Positions 1 through 6,659 of a DNA stretch of 9,556 nt are shown here, in pieces. How positions within the stretch are numbered: the first letter of the stretch is position 1; every line of letters begins with the position of its first letter. The DNA is from CAZUUO01 sp964622665 (GTDB lineage Bacteria > Patescibacteriota > Patescibacteriia > Magasanikbacterales > GCA-002688135). A program made the translations under genes and the position numbers. Location: contig CAZUUO010000027.1 in the NCBI GenBank assembly GCA_964622665.1, positions 1 through 9,556 of the forward strand, in the 5' to 3' direction. Under the pieces are notes generated by a model. It saw only the letters and a program-made list of their open reading frames with translations. It was not told the DNA's origin and made no database searches.

Positions 1-258
1 ACTACCATCAATCCATACAATGTCGATAGGAAATCTCATTTCTTTCATCCAGAACACATATCGTTCCTTTGTAGTAAACTCAAACAACATACCAGAGTTT
101 TCCCCTAAGGAATCTCGATTACTCAATCCCTTTTGTTTTGCATCAGCACTTATCGCCCGTTCAACGTACACAACTTTCCCTCCAATAATCGCAAACGGGT
201 AACTAATCACGCCTAATAGTAAAATACTACTCAATAGTATCCAAAATCTTTGCGGCAT
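1..258 (-). CDS. DUF192 family membrane-anchored/secreted protein (3' part outside window)
   Basis: Reading the minus strand from an ATG at 258-256 gives 86 codons without a stop to the window edge. Residues about 5-24 (RFWILLSSILLLGVISYPFA) form a hydrophobic N-terminal segment, either an uncleaved anchor or a signal peptide; there is no lipobox cysteine. The rest matches the start of the DUF192 (PF02643) fold: a KGLSNRDSLGENSGMLF stretch followed by FWMKEMRFPIDIVWID, equivalent to the family's GMLF...FWMKxxxxPLDIIFID core. The family's biochemical role is unknown; members are small, exported beta-rich proteins of about 120-170 residues, so roughly half is visible. It overlaps the end of gpsA by 32 nt in another frame, which indicates translational coupling in the lemA operon. 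A TTG at 234 is an alternative start but would lose part of the hydrophobic segment, so ATG 258 is preferred. Confidence 0.8.
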   Translation of the reverse strand, partial: MPQRFWILLSSILLLGVISYPFAIIGGKVVYVERAISADAKQKGLSNRDSLGENSGMLFEFTTKERYVFWMKEMRFPIDIVWIDGS

Positions 259-1087
259 TTTTAGTGTCTTTAATAATTTCATAGGTAGCCTGCAAGAGCG
301 GTAATTTCTTTATGTGTTTATAAAAACGTTTATGAAGTGCTGTGATTGCTTTTGCACCTTCCCCCATCATACTTGTCTCATGGGTTACCAAACTTTCACC
401 GTAGCTTCGATTTCGTGAATGCGGACTGGTTACCGTGCAAACTAAATCTGCAATCCCCGCATATGAATACACCGTCTCAAGTTTTCCCTTCCCCAACTTC
501 ATGAGTATTTCCATTTCACGAAGTGCTCCTTTCACTATTACTCCTCGCACATTTGCCCCTGTATGCAAACCATCTCCCACTCCCGATAACGTTGCATACA
601 CATTTTTGGCAACTGATAATAATGACAAACCTCGAGGATCCTCGCTTCCCACACAATGAATTTTTGTCCCTTGAAATAAGGTTACTACTTTTGACACCAC
701 CTTTTTTTCAACCCCCGCACACACCGCAAAAGCATGGCCATTTTCCAAAATATCTTCTGCCATCATGGGTCCACACATCATCACTACCCTTTTTTTCAAT
801 ATCTTTTCAGCAATTTCAAACACTGTTTCCCCTTTTTTATTTACTCCTTTTGATAAAAAGACCACCGAGGATCCTTTTTTATTTATTTTGAGTATTTCTT
901 TACAAACCATTTCTACCGTTTCCGTTGGTGTACACACAAAAATAACATCAGCATCTGCGATTACTTCTTTGCGTGATTTTGTTGTATTTGATTTATGTGG
1001 GTCGATATCTGTAATCAGAACTGTTTCTTTTAGGGTATGTGCAATAGCACTCCCAATTCGTCCACCACCAATAATACTAATTGTCAT
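227..1087 (-). CDS. gpsA: Glycerol-3-phosphate dehydrogenase [NAD(P)+], GpsA-like, compact form
   Basis: This 286-residue cytoplasmic oxidoreductase should interconvert dihydroxyacetone phosphate and sn-glycerol 3-phosphate, the backbone precursor of phospholipids. The N-terminal Rossmann domain has GGGRIGSA (7-14), then VIFVCTPTETV (48-58), SKGVNK (79-84) and CGPMMAED (105-112). The C-terminal domain has KNVYATLSGVGDGL (161-174), AGIADLVCTVTS (210-221) and SRNR (224-227). By alignment to human GPD1 and bacterial GpsA, the catalytic set is present: K80, K161, D214, T218, with R225-N226 for substrate phosphate. Only about 34 residues separate the glycine loop from ADVIF, where GpsA usually has about 60-65, so the protein is shorter than the usual ~330 residues. 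The second strand ends TDID (26-29); acidic residues there usually favour NAD over NADP (inference). The ATG at 1087 begins directly at the Rossmann strand; an in-frame upstream ATG at 1183 would add 32 residues overlapping the TPM gene and is rejected. It lies 10 nt after the TPM gene, in the same operon. Confidence 0.88.
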   Translation of the reverse strand: MTISIIGGGRIGSAIAHTLKETVLITDIDPHKSNTTKSRKEVIADADVIFVCTPTETVEMVCKEILKINKKGSSVVFLSKGVNKKGETVFEIAEKILKKRVVMMCGPMMAEDILENGHAFAVCAGVEKKVVSKVVTLFQGTKIHCVGSEDPRGLSLLSVAKNVYATLSGVGDGLHTGANVRGVIVKGALREMEILMKLGKGKLETVYSYAGIADLVCTVTSPHSRNRSYGESLVTHETSMMGEGAKAITALHKRFYKHIKKLPLLQATYEIIKDTKNAAKILDTIE

Positions 1088-1097
1088 ATAAATATTT

Positions 1098-1931
1098 TTA
1101 CCATCCACCACTTGCACCGCCGCCACCCGAACGTCCTCCGCCAAAACCCCCAAATCCTCCCCGACCACCTGAAGAAACACCATTTAAAAAGGTGTTAATA
1201 AAGGGCACTCGTGACACCATGAAATCTAGGAGCAAACCCACAAAAAACCCAACAATCGCACCTAATACTCCATACAACATTCCCCATTTTATAAATCCCC
1301 ATACTCCTCCACCAATACCAACTATTACTCCTCCAAACCAAATGGAGCGTGTTGAAGACATAATGCCAATCAAGATCCACAAAACCATAAACAACCCTTT
1401 AAAAACCGGACTGATTTCCCCACTTGATGAAGCAGTAGTATTGGATATTTCTGTTCCAATTGCTTGCTGAATTGCAGCAACACCTGAAAAAATACCCTCA
1501 CTATACTTTCCCTCTTTGAAATAGGGGAAAATTGAATCTCGCAAAATAATACTACTTTCAAGATCGGTTAAATCCCCTTCCAATCCATATCCAACCTCAA
1601 TACGAGCTTTTTTATCATCAAGTGCAACCAGCAACAACACTCCATTATCTTTTCCTTTTTTTCCAATGCCATTAGTTTTAAATGTTTCAACGGCGATATT
1701 TTCAATTGGTACTCCATTTAATGATTTCAAAATCAACACTGCAATTTCATTACCGGTTTGTTGCTCGTAAGTGGCAATACTATCAGTTAAGGTTTGTTTT
1801 TGTTCAACCGATAATACTTGTGCTTGATCCGTTACCCATCCCTTCAACGCAAAAGATTCCTCTTGCGCAAGTGACACAAGAGGAATCAGTAATAGCGGCA
1901 ACAAGAGCAGACGCGCTATTTTTTGCAACAT
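1098..1931 (-). CDS. TPM-domain (YgcG-type) membrane protein with Gly-rich C-terminus
   Basis: The 277-residue protein starts with a signal peptide (hydrophobic 8-20, cleavage probably near LAQ 21-23). An extracytoplasmic TPM domain (PF04536) follows at about 30-158, beginning GWVTDQAQVLS and containing TGNEIAVLIL (59-68), KDNGVLLLVALDDKKARIEV (94-113) and GYGLEGDLTD (114-123). Three hydrophobic segments follow (about 177-193, 198-214, 218-238), then a low-complexity Gly/Arg/Ser tail (254-277, ending GGW). This is the usual build of YgcG-type proteins. TPM domains are named for plant TLP18.3, which acts in photosystem II repair and has weak phosphatase activity in vitro; the bacterial role is not settled. 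The gene begins 2 nt after lemA stops. lemA and TPM genes are frequent partners, so an envelope-quality-control module is plausible but inferred. No Shine-Dalgarno sequence precedes the ATG, so coupling to lemA translation is likely. Confidence 0.88.
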   Translation of the reverse strand: MLQKIARLLLLPLLLIPLVSLAQEESFALKGWVTDQAQVLSVEQKQTLTDSIATYEQQTGNEIAVLILKSLNGVPIENIAVETFKTNGIGKKGKDNGVLLLVALDDKKARIEVGYGLEGDLTDLESSIILRDSIFPYFKEGKYSEGIFSGVAAIQQAIGTEISNTTASSSGEISPVFKGLFMVLWILIGIMSSTRSIWFGGVIVGIGGGVWGFIKWGMLYGVLGAIVGFFVGLLLDFMVSRVPFINTFLNGVSSGGRGGFGGFGGGRSGGGGASGGW

Positions 1932-1933
1932 AT

Positions 1934-2506
1934 TTATTTAGTTAAATCAACCTTTGGAGCTTGTTCACTTCCTTTTGCTGCTTCAAAGTAGTTCTTTTCA
2001 CTATAACCAAGCATTCCTGCAAACCACATAGTTGGTACCCGTTTGATGCGGATATTGAAGTCACGTACCAAATCGTTAAATCGTTGTCGTTCAACACTCA
2101 CACGGTTTTCAGTTCCTTCGATTTGCACCATCAAATTGGTAACCGTTTCCACACTTCGTAATTGTGGGTAATTTTCCATCACTACCAACAATCGAGCAAA
2201 CGCACTTTCAACTTCTGTTGCAGCTGCTGCTTTTTCGTTGTTTGATGTTGCGCCTGCGTAACGAGTACGAGCTTCAGCAAGTGCACCAAACACATCTTTT
2301 TCTTGTTTCATGGCACCTTGTACTGATGCAACCAAGTTTGGAATTAAATCAAAACGTCTTTGGTATTGTGTTTCGACTTGCGCCCATTGTCCGTCTACGT
2401 TTTCATTCAACGTAACCAATCCATTGTAGGTTGACCACAAGTAAATGCCGATAACGGCGACGAATGCTAATACACCGTATAAAAATGACTTCATAGTAAA
2501 TGACAT
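1934..2506 (-). CDS. lemA: LemA family protein
   Basis: The protein has 190 residues. It has one N-terminal transmembrane helix (about 7-25), then a helical-bundle LemA domain (PF04011) with the family signature VDGQWAQVETQYQRRFDLIP (37-56) and the C-terminal EGTENRVSVERQRFNDLVRD (129-148) followed by NIRIKRVPT and YFEA. The family's topology is a short N-terminus and a large helical domain anchored at the cytoplasmic membrane; its molecular function is unknown. The length is normal for the family. The start is at ATG 2506; a second in-frame ATG at 2494 (MKSFLYG) would also keep the helix. No Shine-Dalgarno is visible upstream of either. It is the first gene of a four-gene minus-strand operon (lemA, TPM, gpsA, DUF192), driven by the promoter at 2528-2556, which gives a leader of about 14 nt. 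Confidence 0.92.
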   Translation of the reverse strand: MSFTMKSFLYGVLAFVAVIGIYLWSTYNGLVTLNENVDGQWAQVETQYQRRFDLIPNLVASVQGAMKQEKDVFGALAEARTRYAGATSNNEKAAAATEVESAFARLLVVMENYPQLRSVETVTNLMVQIEGTENRVSVERQRFNDLVRDFNIRIKRVPTMWFAGMLGYSEKNYFEAAKGSEQAPKVDLTK

Positions 2507-2527
2507 AGATTACTAAGTAACGTTTTT

Positions 2528-2556
2528 ATTATAGCAAATCTTGCGTTTTTTTTGAA
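2528..2556 (-). promoter_or_regulatory. Promoter of the lemA operon
   Basis: On the minus strand TTCAAA (2556-2551) is followed after 17 nt by a perfect TATAAT (2533-2528), preceded by TGC (extended -10). Transcription should begin near 2521, about 14 nt before the lemA ATG. Confidence 0.75.
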
Positions 2557-2579
2557 GTGAATCGTCTTTTTCCTTTGTC

Positions 2580-2599
2580 ATCCCCGAGAAGTCGGGGAT
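2580..2599. repeat. REP-like palindrome (8-bp GC-rich stem, 4-nt loop)
   Basis: ATCCCCGA (2580-2587) and TCGGGGAT (2592-2599) form a perfect stem around GAAG. The context TGTCATCCCCGA...TCGGGGATCTAG resembles short interspersed GTCATCCC-type palindromes that occur in many copies in some bacterial genomes. It lies 8 nt beyond the stop of the zinc-ribbon gene. Neither strand has a U-tract after it, so it is not a standard intrinsic terminator; it could stabilise the 3' end or attenuate readthrough into lemA. Copy number cannot be judged from one window. Confidence 0.5.
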
Positions 2600-2607
2600 C
2601 TAGCTTT

Positions 2608-2928
2608 CTATCCTTTCACCACTTTTTTCACAAACCCTCCCATTACCGCACGAAACGCAACCCTTTTTTCCTTTTTATAGACAAAAGGTTTTGCAATGAG
2701 CGTGCCGCATCCTCCACACGTAATGTCTGGCATTTCATCTACACTCAAATTTTTACACTTTTCTAAACCTTCATTTTTTCCAATCCTATCAATATATAGC
2801 CGTTTCAGAGCTCCAGGGCCATCTTTTTGATATTCCAACACCACCTCACTACACTGTGGGCACATAATTGTCAGAAGTCGCGACGTCCCACCCCGTACTT
2901 TTTTGTACTTATCGTTTTTGAGTCTCAT
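2608..2928 (-). CDS. Small zinc-ribbon protein, function unknown
   Basis: A 106-residue basic protein that I do not recognise as a named family. CPQC (23-26) and CGGC (71-74) are two CxxC knuckles 44 residues apart, the spacing of a treble-clef or zinc-ribbon site that binds one zinc ion; a further cysteine, C58, is extra. The N-terminus (MRLKNDKYKKVRGGTSR) and C-terminus (VKKVVKG) are Lys/Arg rich, compatible with nucleic-acid or ribosome contact, though this is inference. There is no signal peptide or membrane helix. The start at ATG 2928 is supported by an extended -10 box TGCTATAAT only 6 nt upstream, which implies a leaderless or nearly leaderless mRNA. The gene sits between the tRNA-Val unit and the lemA operon and appears to be a single-gene unit. 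It could also be a rubredoxin-like or ribosome-associated protein. Confidence 0.75.
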   Translation of the reverse strand: MRLKNDKYKKVRGGTSRLLTIMCPQCSEVVLEYQKDGPGALKRLYIDRIGKNEGLEKCKNLSVDEMPDITCGGCGTLIAKPFVYKKEKRVAFRAVMGGFVKKVVKG

Positions 2929-2934
2929 ATCCGG

Positions 2935-2943
2935 ATTATAGCA
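2935..2943 (-). promoter_or_regulatory. Extended -10 promoter of the zinc-ribbon gene (leaderless)
   Basis: TGCTATAAT on the minus strand, with a perfect TATAAT at 2940-2935. No good -35 is present: the 17-nt position holds only a T run, which belongs to the tRNA-Val terminator. The ATG begins 7 nt downstream of the last -10 base, about where transcription should start. Confidence 0.65.
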
Positions 2944-2957
2944 AAGCTCGATAAAAC

Positions 2958-2987
2958 AAAAAATCTCTCTGTGATGGAGAGATTTTT
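2958..2987 (-). terminator. Intrinsic terminator of tRNA-Val
   Basis: AAAAAATCTCTC (2958-2969) and GAGAGATTTTTT (2977-2988) form a stem with a 7-nt loop. On the minus strand it directly follows the encoded CCA end and terminates in a U-tract. The A/T runs on both sides also allow termination in the opposite direction. Confidence 0.8.
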
Positions 2988-3064
2988 TGGTGGGCGGTAC
3001 AAGAGTCGAACTTGTGACCTTTACAATGTCAATGTAACGCTCTAACCAACTGAGCTAACCGCCC
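2988..3064 (-). tRNA. tRNA-Val (anticodon GAC), CCA encoded
   Basis: Full cloverleaf of 77 nt on the minus strand: acceptor GGGCGGT paired with ACCGCCC, D arm GCTC...GAGC with GG in the loop, anticodon stem TTACA/TGTAA around loop TTGACAT (anticodon GAC, reads GUC and GUU), T arm ACAAG/CTTGT with TTCGA, discriminator A, and a genomically encoded CCA. It has its own promoter and terminator and lies about 95 nt after tRNA-Ile. Confidence 0.95.
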
Positions 3065-3078
3065 GTACCAATGCCCAC

Positions 3079-3106
3079 AGTATAGCAGGATTTCTTGTTT
3101 TGAAAA
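3079..3106 (-). promoter_or_regulatory. Promoter of tRNA-Val
   Basis: Minus strand TTTTCA (3106-3101), 16-nt spacer, TATACT (3084-3079) with an adjacent TGC extension. The predicted start near 3072 leaves a leader of about 7 nt before the tRNA. Confidence 0.6.
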
Positions 3107-3133
3107 GCCCTCTCATCCCCATTTTGGATAAAC

Positions 3134-3156
3134 AAAAAATCCCTCGTAAAAGGGAT
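3134..3156 (-). terminator. Intrinsic terminator of tRNA-Ile
   Basis: On the minus strand, ATCCCT (3156-3151), a 6-nt loop and AGGGAT (3144-3139) are followed by a T-run (3139-3134). It begins 4 nt after the CCA end of tRNA-Ile. Confidence 0.75.
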
Positions 3157-3160
3157 ATTT

Positions 3161-3237
3161 TGGTGGGCGATCCAAGAATCGAACTTGGGACCTCGTCATT
3201 ATCAGTGACGCGCTCTAACCATCTGAGCTAATCGCCC
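3161..3237 (-). tRNA. tRNA-Ile (anticodon GAT), CCA encoded
   Basis: Full 77-nt cloverleaf on the minus strand: acceptor GGGCGAT/ATCGCCC, D arm GCTC/GAGC, anticodon stem CGTCA/TGACG with loop CTGATAA (anticodon GAT), T arm CCAAG/CTTGG with TTCGA, discriminator A, encoded CCA. In many bacteria tRNA-Ile(GAU) lies in the 16S-23S spacer; here it also follows 16S, but behind a terminator and with no 23S next to it. Its acceptor, D-arm and T-arm sequences are close to those of the adjacent tRNA-Val. Confidence 0.95.
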
Positions 3238-3250
3238 GAACAGGCCAAAC

Positions 3251-3277
3251 ATTACAGTATCTACACACATTTGTAAA
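3251..3277 (-). promoter_or_regulatory. Possible promoter of tRNA-Ile
   Basis: Minus strand TGTAAT (3256-3251), with TTTACA (3277-3272) 15 nt upstream. The spacing is short, so this is tentative, but the -10 sits 13 nt before the tRNA, nearly the same distance as in the tRNA-Val unit (14 nt). Confidence 0.35.
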
Positions 3278-3308
3278 TACCTTTTTGTGTGTAAATCTTT
3301 TTCTCGTT

Positions 3309-3361
3309 AAAAAATAAAACCCTTGCAGGTGCTCACGGGAATGTGAGGAGCTGAAGGGTTT
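3309..3361 (-). terminator. Intrinsic terminator closing the 16S rRNA unit
   Basis: AAACCCTT (3361-3354 on the minus strand) pairs with AAGGGTTT (3324-3317). CAG/CTG (3353-3351 with 3328-3326) and an inner CTCAC/GTGAG stem extend the hairpin. TTTTATTTTTT follows immediately. Its presence separates 16S from the tRNAs downstream. Confidence 0.8.
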
Positions 3362-3376
3362 AAAGAGTTCACGACG

Positions 3377-3395
3377 AGACTTTGAGGCTTCTTGA
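3377..3395 (-). other. 3' arm of the 16S precursor-processing stem
   Basis: This 19-nt segment is complementary to 5067-5085 on the other side of 16S (18 Watson-Crick pairs and one G-U). It would form the double-stranded stalk that brackets pre-16S and is normally cut by RNase III. Between it and the mature 3' end lie two hairpins: 3433-3450 (ACATGAT/ATCATGT) and 3457-3481 (TTTCTAG/CTAGAAA). The latter begins in the last three nucleotides of 16S. Confidence 0.8.
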
Positions 3396-3478
3396 AGAAG
3401 AACACCTTTTGAGTTTTATTTCTTGCAAGAGTACATGATTTACATCATGTTCGACATTTCTAGAGTTTTACTCCCTAG

Positions 3479-4977
<1,499 letters not shown>

Positions 4978-4988
4978 AATTACGTACT

Positions 4989-5065
4989 AGTTTTTCCGTA
5001 AAGGAAACTTGGTACATAATATATTGATTATGTGTTCTTCGTAACATTGGGCTTGCGTCCCAATG
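4989..5065 (-). other. 16S leader with three hairpins
   Basis: Between the 5' processing arm and the mature 16S end lie three stem-loops: CATTGGG/CCCAATG (5045-5065, 7-nt loop), ACATAAT/ATTATGT (5014-5033, 6-nt loop) and AGTTTTTCC/GGAAACT (4989-5009, 5-nt loop, T bulge). They are probably structural leader elements for precursor folding; no coding potential was seen. Confidence 0.55.
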
Positions 5066-5066
5066 C

Positions 5067-5085
5067 TCAAGAAACCTCAAAGTCT
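5067..5085 (-). other. 5' arm of the 16S precursor-processing stem
   Basis: Pairs along all 19 nt with 3377-3395 (one G-U), enclosing the whole 16S gene. It lies about 80 nt downstream of the predicted transcription start and about 90 nt upstream of the mature 5' end. Confidence 0.8.
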
Positions 5086-5170
5086 TATTATGAACATCTG
5101 GTTGTTTTCAATTTTCAAGTTTCGCGTCGAGACTTCTGTTTTGTTACAAACCCATCTCAATTACATCGAA

Positions 5171-5199
5171 AGTATAGACAAGGACCGCATATATGTCAA
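5171..5199 (-). promoter_or_regulatory. 16S rRNA promoter
   Basis: Minus strand TTGACA (5199-5194), 17-nt spacer, TATACT (5176-5171). This is the only perfect -35 box in the window, as expected for an rRNA gene. Transcription should start near 5164, leaving a leader of about 187 nt. Confidence 0.88.
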
Positions 5200-5361
5200 G
5201 AGTCTCTTGTGTATAGAAATGATTCACGCAAACATTGAATAAAATATTGAAAAAAGGCCTTATTTATATGGTTTGGCTGTTTCTCACTTTTGGATCCCTG
5301 TGGATTATATATGGGTGCTCTTTTGGGATCATTTTTCGATGCTGGGGATATCTTAGCTACG
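5200..5361. other. Non-coding spacer between trmD and the 16S promoter
   Basis: AT-rich, no supportable gene. A weak stem GATCCC (minus strand 5330-5325) / GGGATC with a long loop and a short AAGGCCTTTTTT palindrome (about 5252-5263) are the only candidates for a trmD terminator; neither is convincing, so trmD transcripts may run into the rRNA promoter region. Confidence 0.4.
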
Positions 5362-6057
5362 TTATGGGGTATGCTTTCTAAAAAAGCCATCTCGCCACTT
5401 TTTAATGAGCGCATGATTACCCGAAAGCAAGACTTCAGGAACATCCCATGAAATTCCTCGTTTTGGTGAAAATTTTGCTGGACGGGTGTACTGAGGATAT
5501 TCCAAATTTGTTTCCCAAGCTGTTCCACCGATATCATTATAACTTTCCTCCGTTAGGGATTCTTGATTACCCAATACCCCCTTTTCCAAACGAGCGACAC
5601 TATCAATAATGACTCCTGCAGCCAGTTCCCCTCCGGTAAGGACGTATGGACCAATCGAAAGTGATTCATCCACCAAATGTTCACTCACCCGATGATCAAC
5701 TCCTTCATAACGCCCACATACAAATACGAGCTTTTTATACCGCGCGAGTTCTTTTGCCTTTTGCTGGGTAAATGGCGCGCCGCTTGCTGACAATAAAATA
5801 GTACGTGAGGTTTTTTTACCTTTGATAGCTTTGAGTTTGGTCAGTGCCTTATAAATTGGCTCTATTTTCATTACCATTCCCGCTCCTCCCCCAAATGGCA
5901 CATCATCCGTGGTTTTATGTTTATCAGTAGCCCACTCTCGCAAATCATGGGTAATAATTTTTATTTTTTTATTATTTTGAGCACGCCCCAAGATAGATTC
6001 GCTAAAATATGAATCTAAAATACGAGGGAAAATTGATAGTATGTGAAATTCTTTCAT
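5362..6057 (-). CDS. trmD: tRNA (guanine-N1-)-methyltransferase TrmD
   Basis: TrmD transfers a methyl group from S-adenosylmethionine to N1 of G37 in tRNAs reading CNN codons, preventing +1 frameshifts. The 231 residues cover the full SPOUT enzyme. The N-terminal strand is FHILSIFPRI; HKTTDDVPFGGGAGMVM (47-63) follows, then LVFVCGRYEGVDHR (110-123) and SIGPYVLTGGELA (134-146), which form the trefoil-knot SAM pocket. R156 comes next, then the linker with NQES, and the C-terminal YPQYTRP (187-193) and PEVLLSGNHALIKKWR (207-222). The catalytic aspartate of E. coli (D169 in LLDCPHYTRP) aligns with E186 (NLEYPQYTRP), a conservative change that also seems common in CPR sequences (from memory). An extended -10 TGCTATACT lies 6 nt before the ATG, so the mRNA is probably leaderless. 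It follows khpA in the conserved rpsP-khpA-(rimM)-trmD order, but rimM is absent. Confidence 0.96.
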   Translation of the reverse strand: MKEFHILSIFPRILDSYFSESILGRAQNNKKIKIITHDLREWATDKHKTTDDVPFGGGAGMVMKIEPIYKALTKLKAIKGKKTSRTILLSASGAPFTQQKAKELARYKKLVFVCGRYEGVDHRVSEHLVDESLSIGPYVLTGGELAAGVIIDSVARLEKGVLGNQESLTEESYNDIGGTAWETNLEYPQYTRPAKFSPKRGISWDVPEVLLSGNHALIKKWRDGFFRKHTP

Positions 6058-6063
6058 AAGGGT

Positions 6064-6072
6064 AGTATAGCA
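6064..6072 (-). promoter_or_regulatory. Extended -10 promoter of trmD (leaderless)
   Basis: TGCTATACT on the minus strand, with no recognisable -35 (the 17-nt position holds the GC-rich khpA terminator stem). The trmD ATG begins 7 nt downstream of the final -10 base. Confidence 0.65.
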
Positions 6073-6078
6073 TGAAAT

Positions 6079-6127
6079 AAAAAACTCCGCGTTTCAGATT
6101 ACTCTGAAATTGTGTGCGGAGTTTTTT
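6079..6127 (-). terminator. Intrinsic terminator between khpA and trmD
   Basis: AAAAAACTCCGC (6079-6090) and GCGGAGTTTTTT (6116-6127) give a 12-bp stem, with an inner TTTCAG/CTGAAA hairpin (6092-6109). It starts 13 nt after the khpA stop, ends in a U-tract on the minus strand, and lies directly before the trmD -10. Confidence 0.85.
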
Positions 6128-6140
6128 GAAATTGTGTGAT

Positions 6141-6464
6141 TTAGAGTTTGATATCTTCTACTGCTGACATATCAACTTCTTCTTGAGCAGATTCATCGTT
6201 ATTTCGTTCACGATGGCTACCTTCTGGTTCGTTGATTTTGAAGTTCAAACGCATATTAGCACGTACACCGAATGTGTGGACAAGTGTGCGAATTGCGGTT
6301 GCAATACGACCCTTTTTTCCAATCACATAGCCCATATCGGCTGGGTTAACGTGTAACGTAATGAGAACACCACGTTCATCAACTTTACGTTCTGTGCGAA
6401 CATCTTGTGGATTGTTCACCAAAGCTTTTACAATCGATTCTACAAACAATTGATCTTTCTCCAT
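6141..6464 (-). CDS. khpA: KH-domain RNA-binding protein KhpA
   Basis: A 107-residue cytoplasmic RNA-binding protein. A single KH domain covers about residues 3-78, with the RNA-gripping GxxG loop in MGYVIGKKGRIATAIRTLVH; the strand VLITLHVNPAD precedes it. An acidic, low-complexity tail (EPEGSHRERNNDESAQEEVD and on) extends beyond the usual ~76-80 residues. In Firmicutes KhpA pairs with KhpB and affects cell division and small-RNA regulation; the role here is inferred from family and position. Its place between rpsP and trmD is the classical one. A GTG two codons upstream (6470) is an alternative start; ATG 6464 is preferred because family members begin directly with the acidic MEKDQ-like helix. 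No Shine-Dalgarno is present: the sequence just upstream is CCTCC, the anti-SD rather than its complement. Confidence 0.9.
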   Translation of the reverse strand: MEKDQLFVESIVKALVNNPQDVRTERKVDERGVLITLHVNPADMGYVIGKKGRIATAIRTLVHTFGVRANMRLNFKINEPEGSHRERNNDESAQEEVDMSAVEDIKL

Positions 6465-6560
6465 ATTCACGGAGGGTACTTATCAGTACTGTTTTTAATA
6501 CATTACGTTCACGCAAACAGCGACTACCATTTGCGGCGCAAAGCAGTGTACACCACCTTT
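6465..6560 (-). other. khpA 5' leader with small hairpins and an 11-codon upstream ORF
   Basis: The predicted transcript start near 6560 leaves about 95 nt before khpA, the longest mRNA leader in the window. It holds ATG GTA GTC...TAT TAA (6530-6495, 11 codons), a TTTGC/GCAAA hairpin (6530-6542) touching that ATG, and a GTACT/AGTAC hairpin (6476-6489) just before the khpA start. Confidence 0.3.
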
Positions 6561-6566
6561 TGCACG

Positions 6567-6575
6567 CTTATAGCA
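6567..6575 (-). promoter_or_regulatory. Extended -10 promoter of khpA
   Basis: TGCTATAAG on the minus strand. A TTGTCA lies upstream but 22 nt away, too far for a normal -35. It sits between the rpsP terminator and khpA, so khpA is probably transcribed separately. Confidence 0.5.
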
Positions 6576-6626
6576 TACCACCGCTTTTTTATTTTGACAA
6601 TAAATCACTGAAAGTTTTCCACAAAT

Positions 6627-6653
6627 AAAAAACTTCTGATTTCTCAGAAGTTT
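6627..6653 (-). terminator. Intrinsic terminator of rpsP
   Basis: A 10-bp stem AAACTTCTGA/TCAGAAGTTT with a GAAA tetraloop (minus-strand reading) is followed by a T-run (6632-6627). It starts 6 nt after the rpsP stop. Confidence 0.9.
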
Positions 6654-6659
6654 CTTAGA

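Noticed and set aside
1088..1183. N-terminal extension of gpsA to an in-frame ATG at 1183
   Set aside because: The 32 extra residues overlap the Gly-rich end of the TPM gene and precede the conserved Rossmann strand, which starts naturally at ATG 1087.
1081..1470. Plus-strand proline-rich 129-codon ORF
   Set aside because: It is the reverse complement of the Gly-rich tail and membrane helices of the TPM protein; the proline runs are an artefact of GGN codons.
5196..5537. 113-codon minus-strand ORF overlapping the end of trmD
   Set aside because: It starts inside trmD in another frame, has no family-like motifs, and runs into the 16S promoter.
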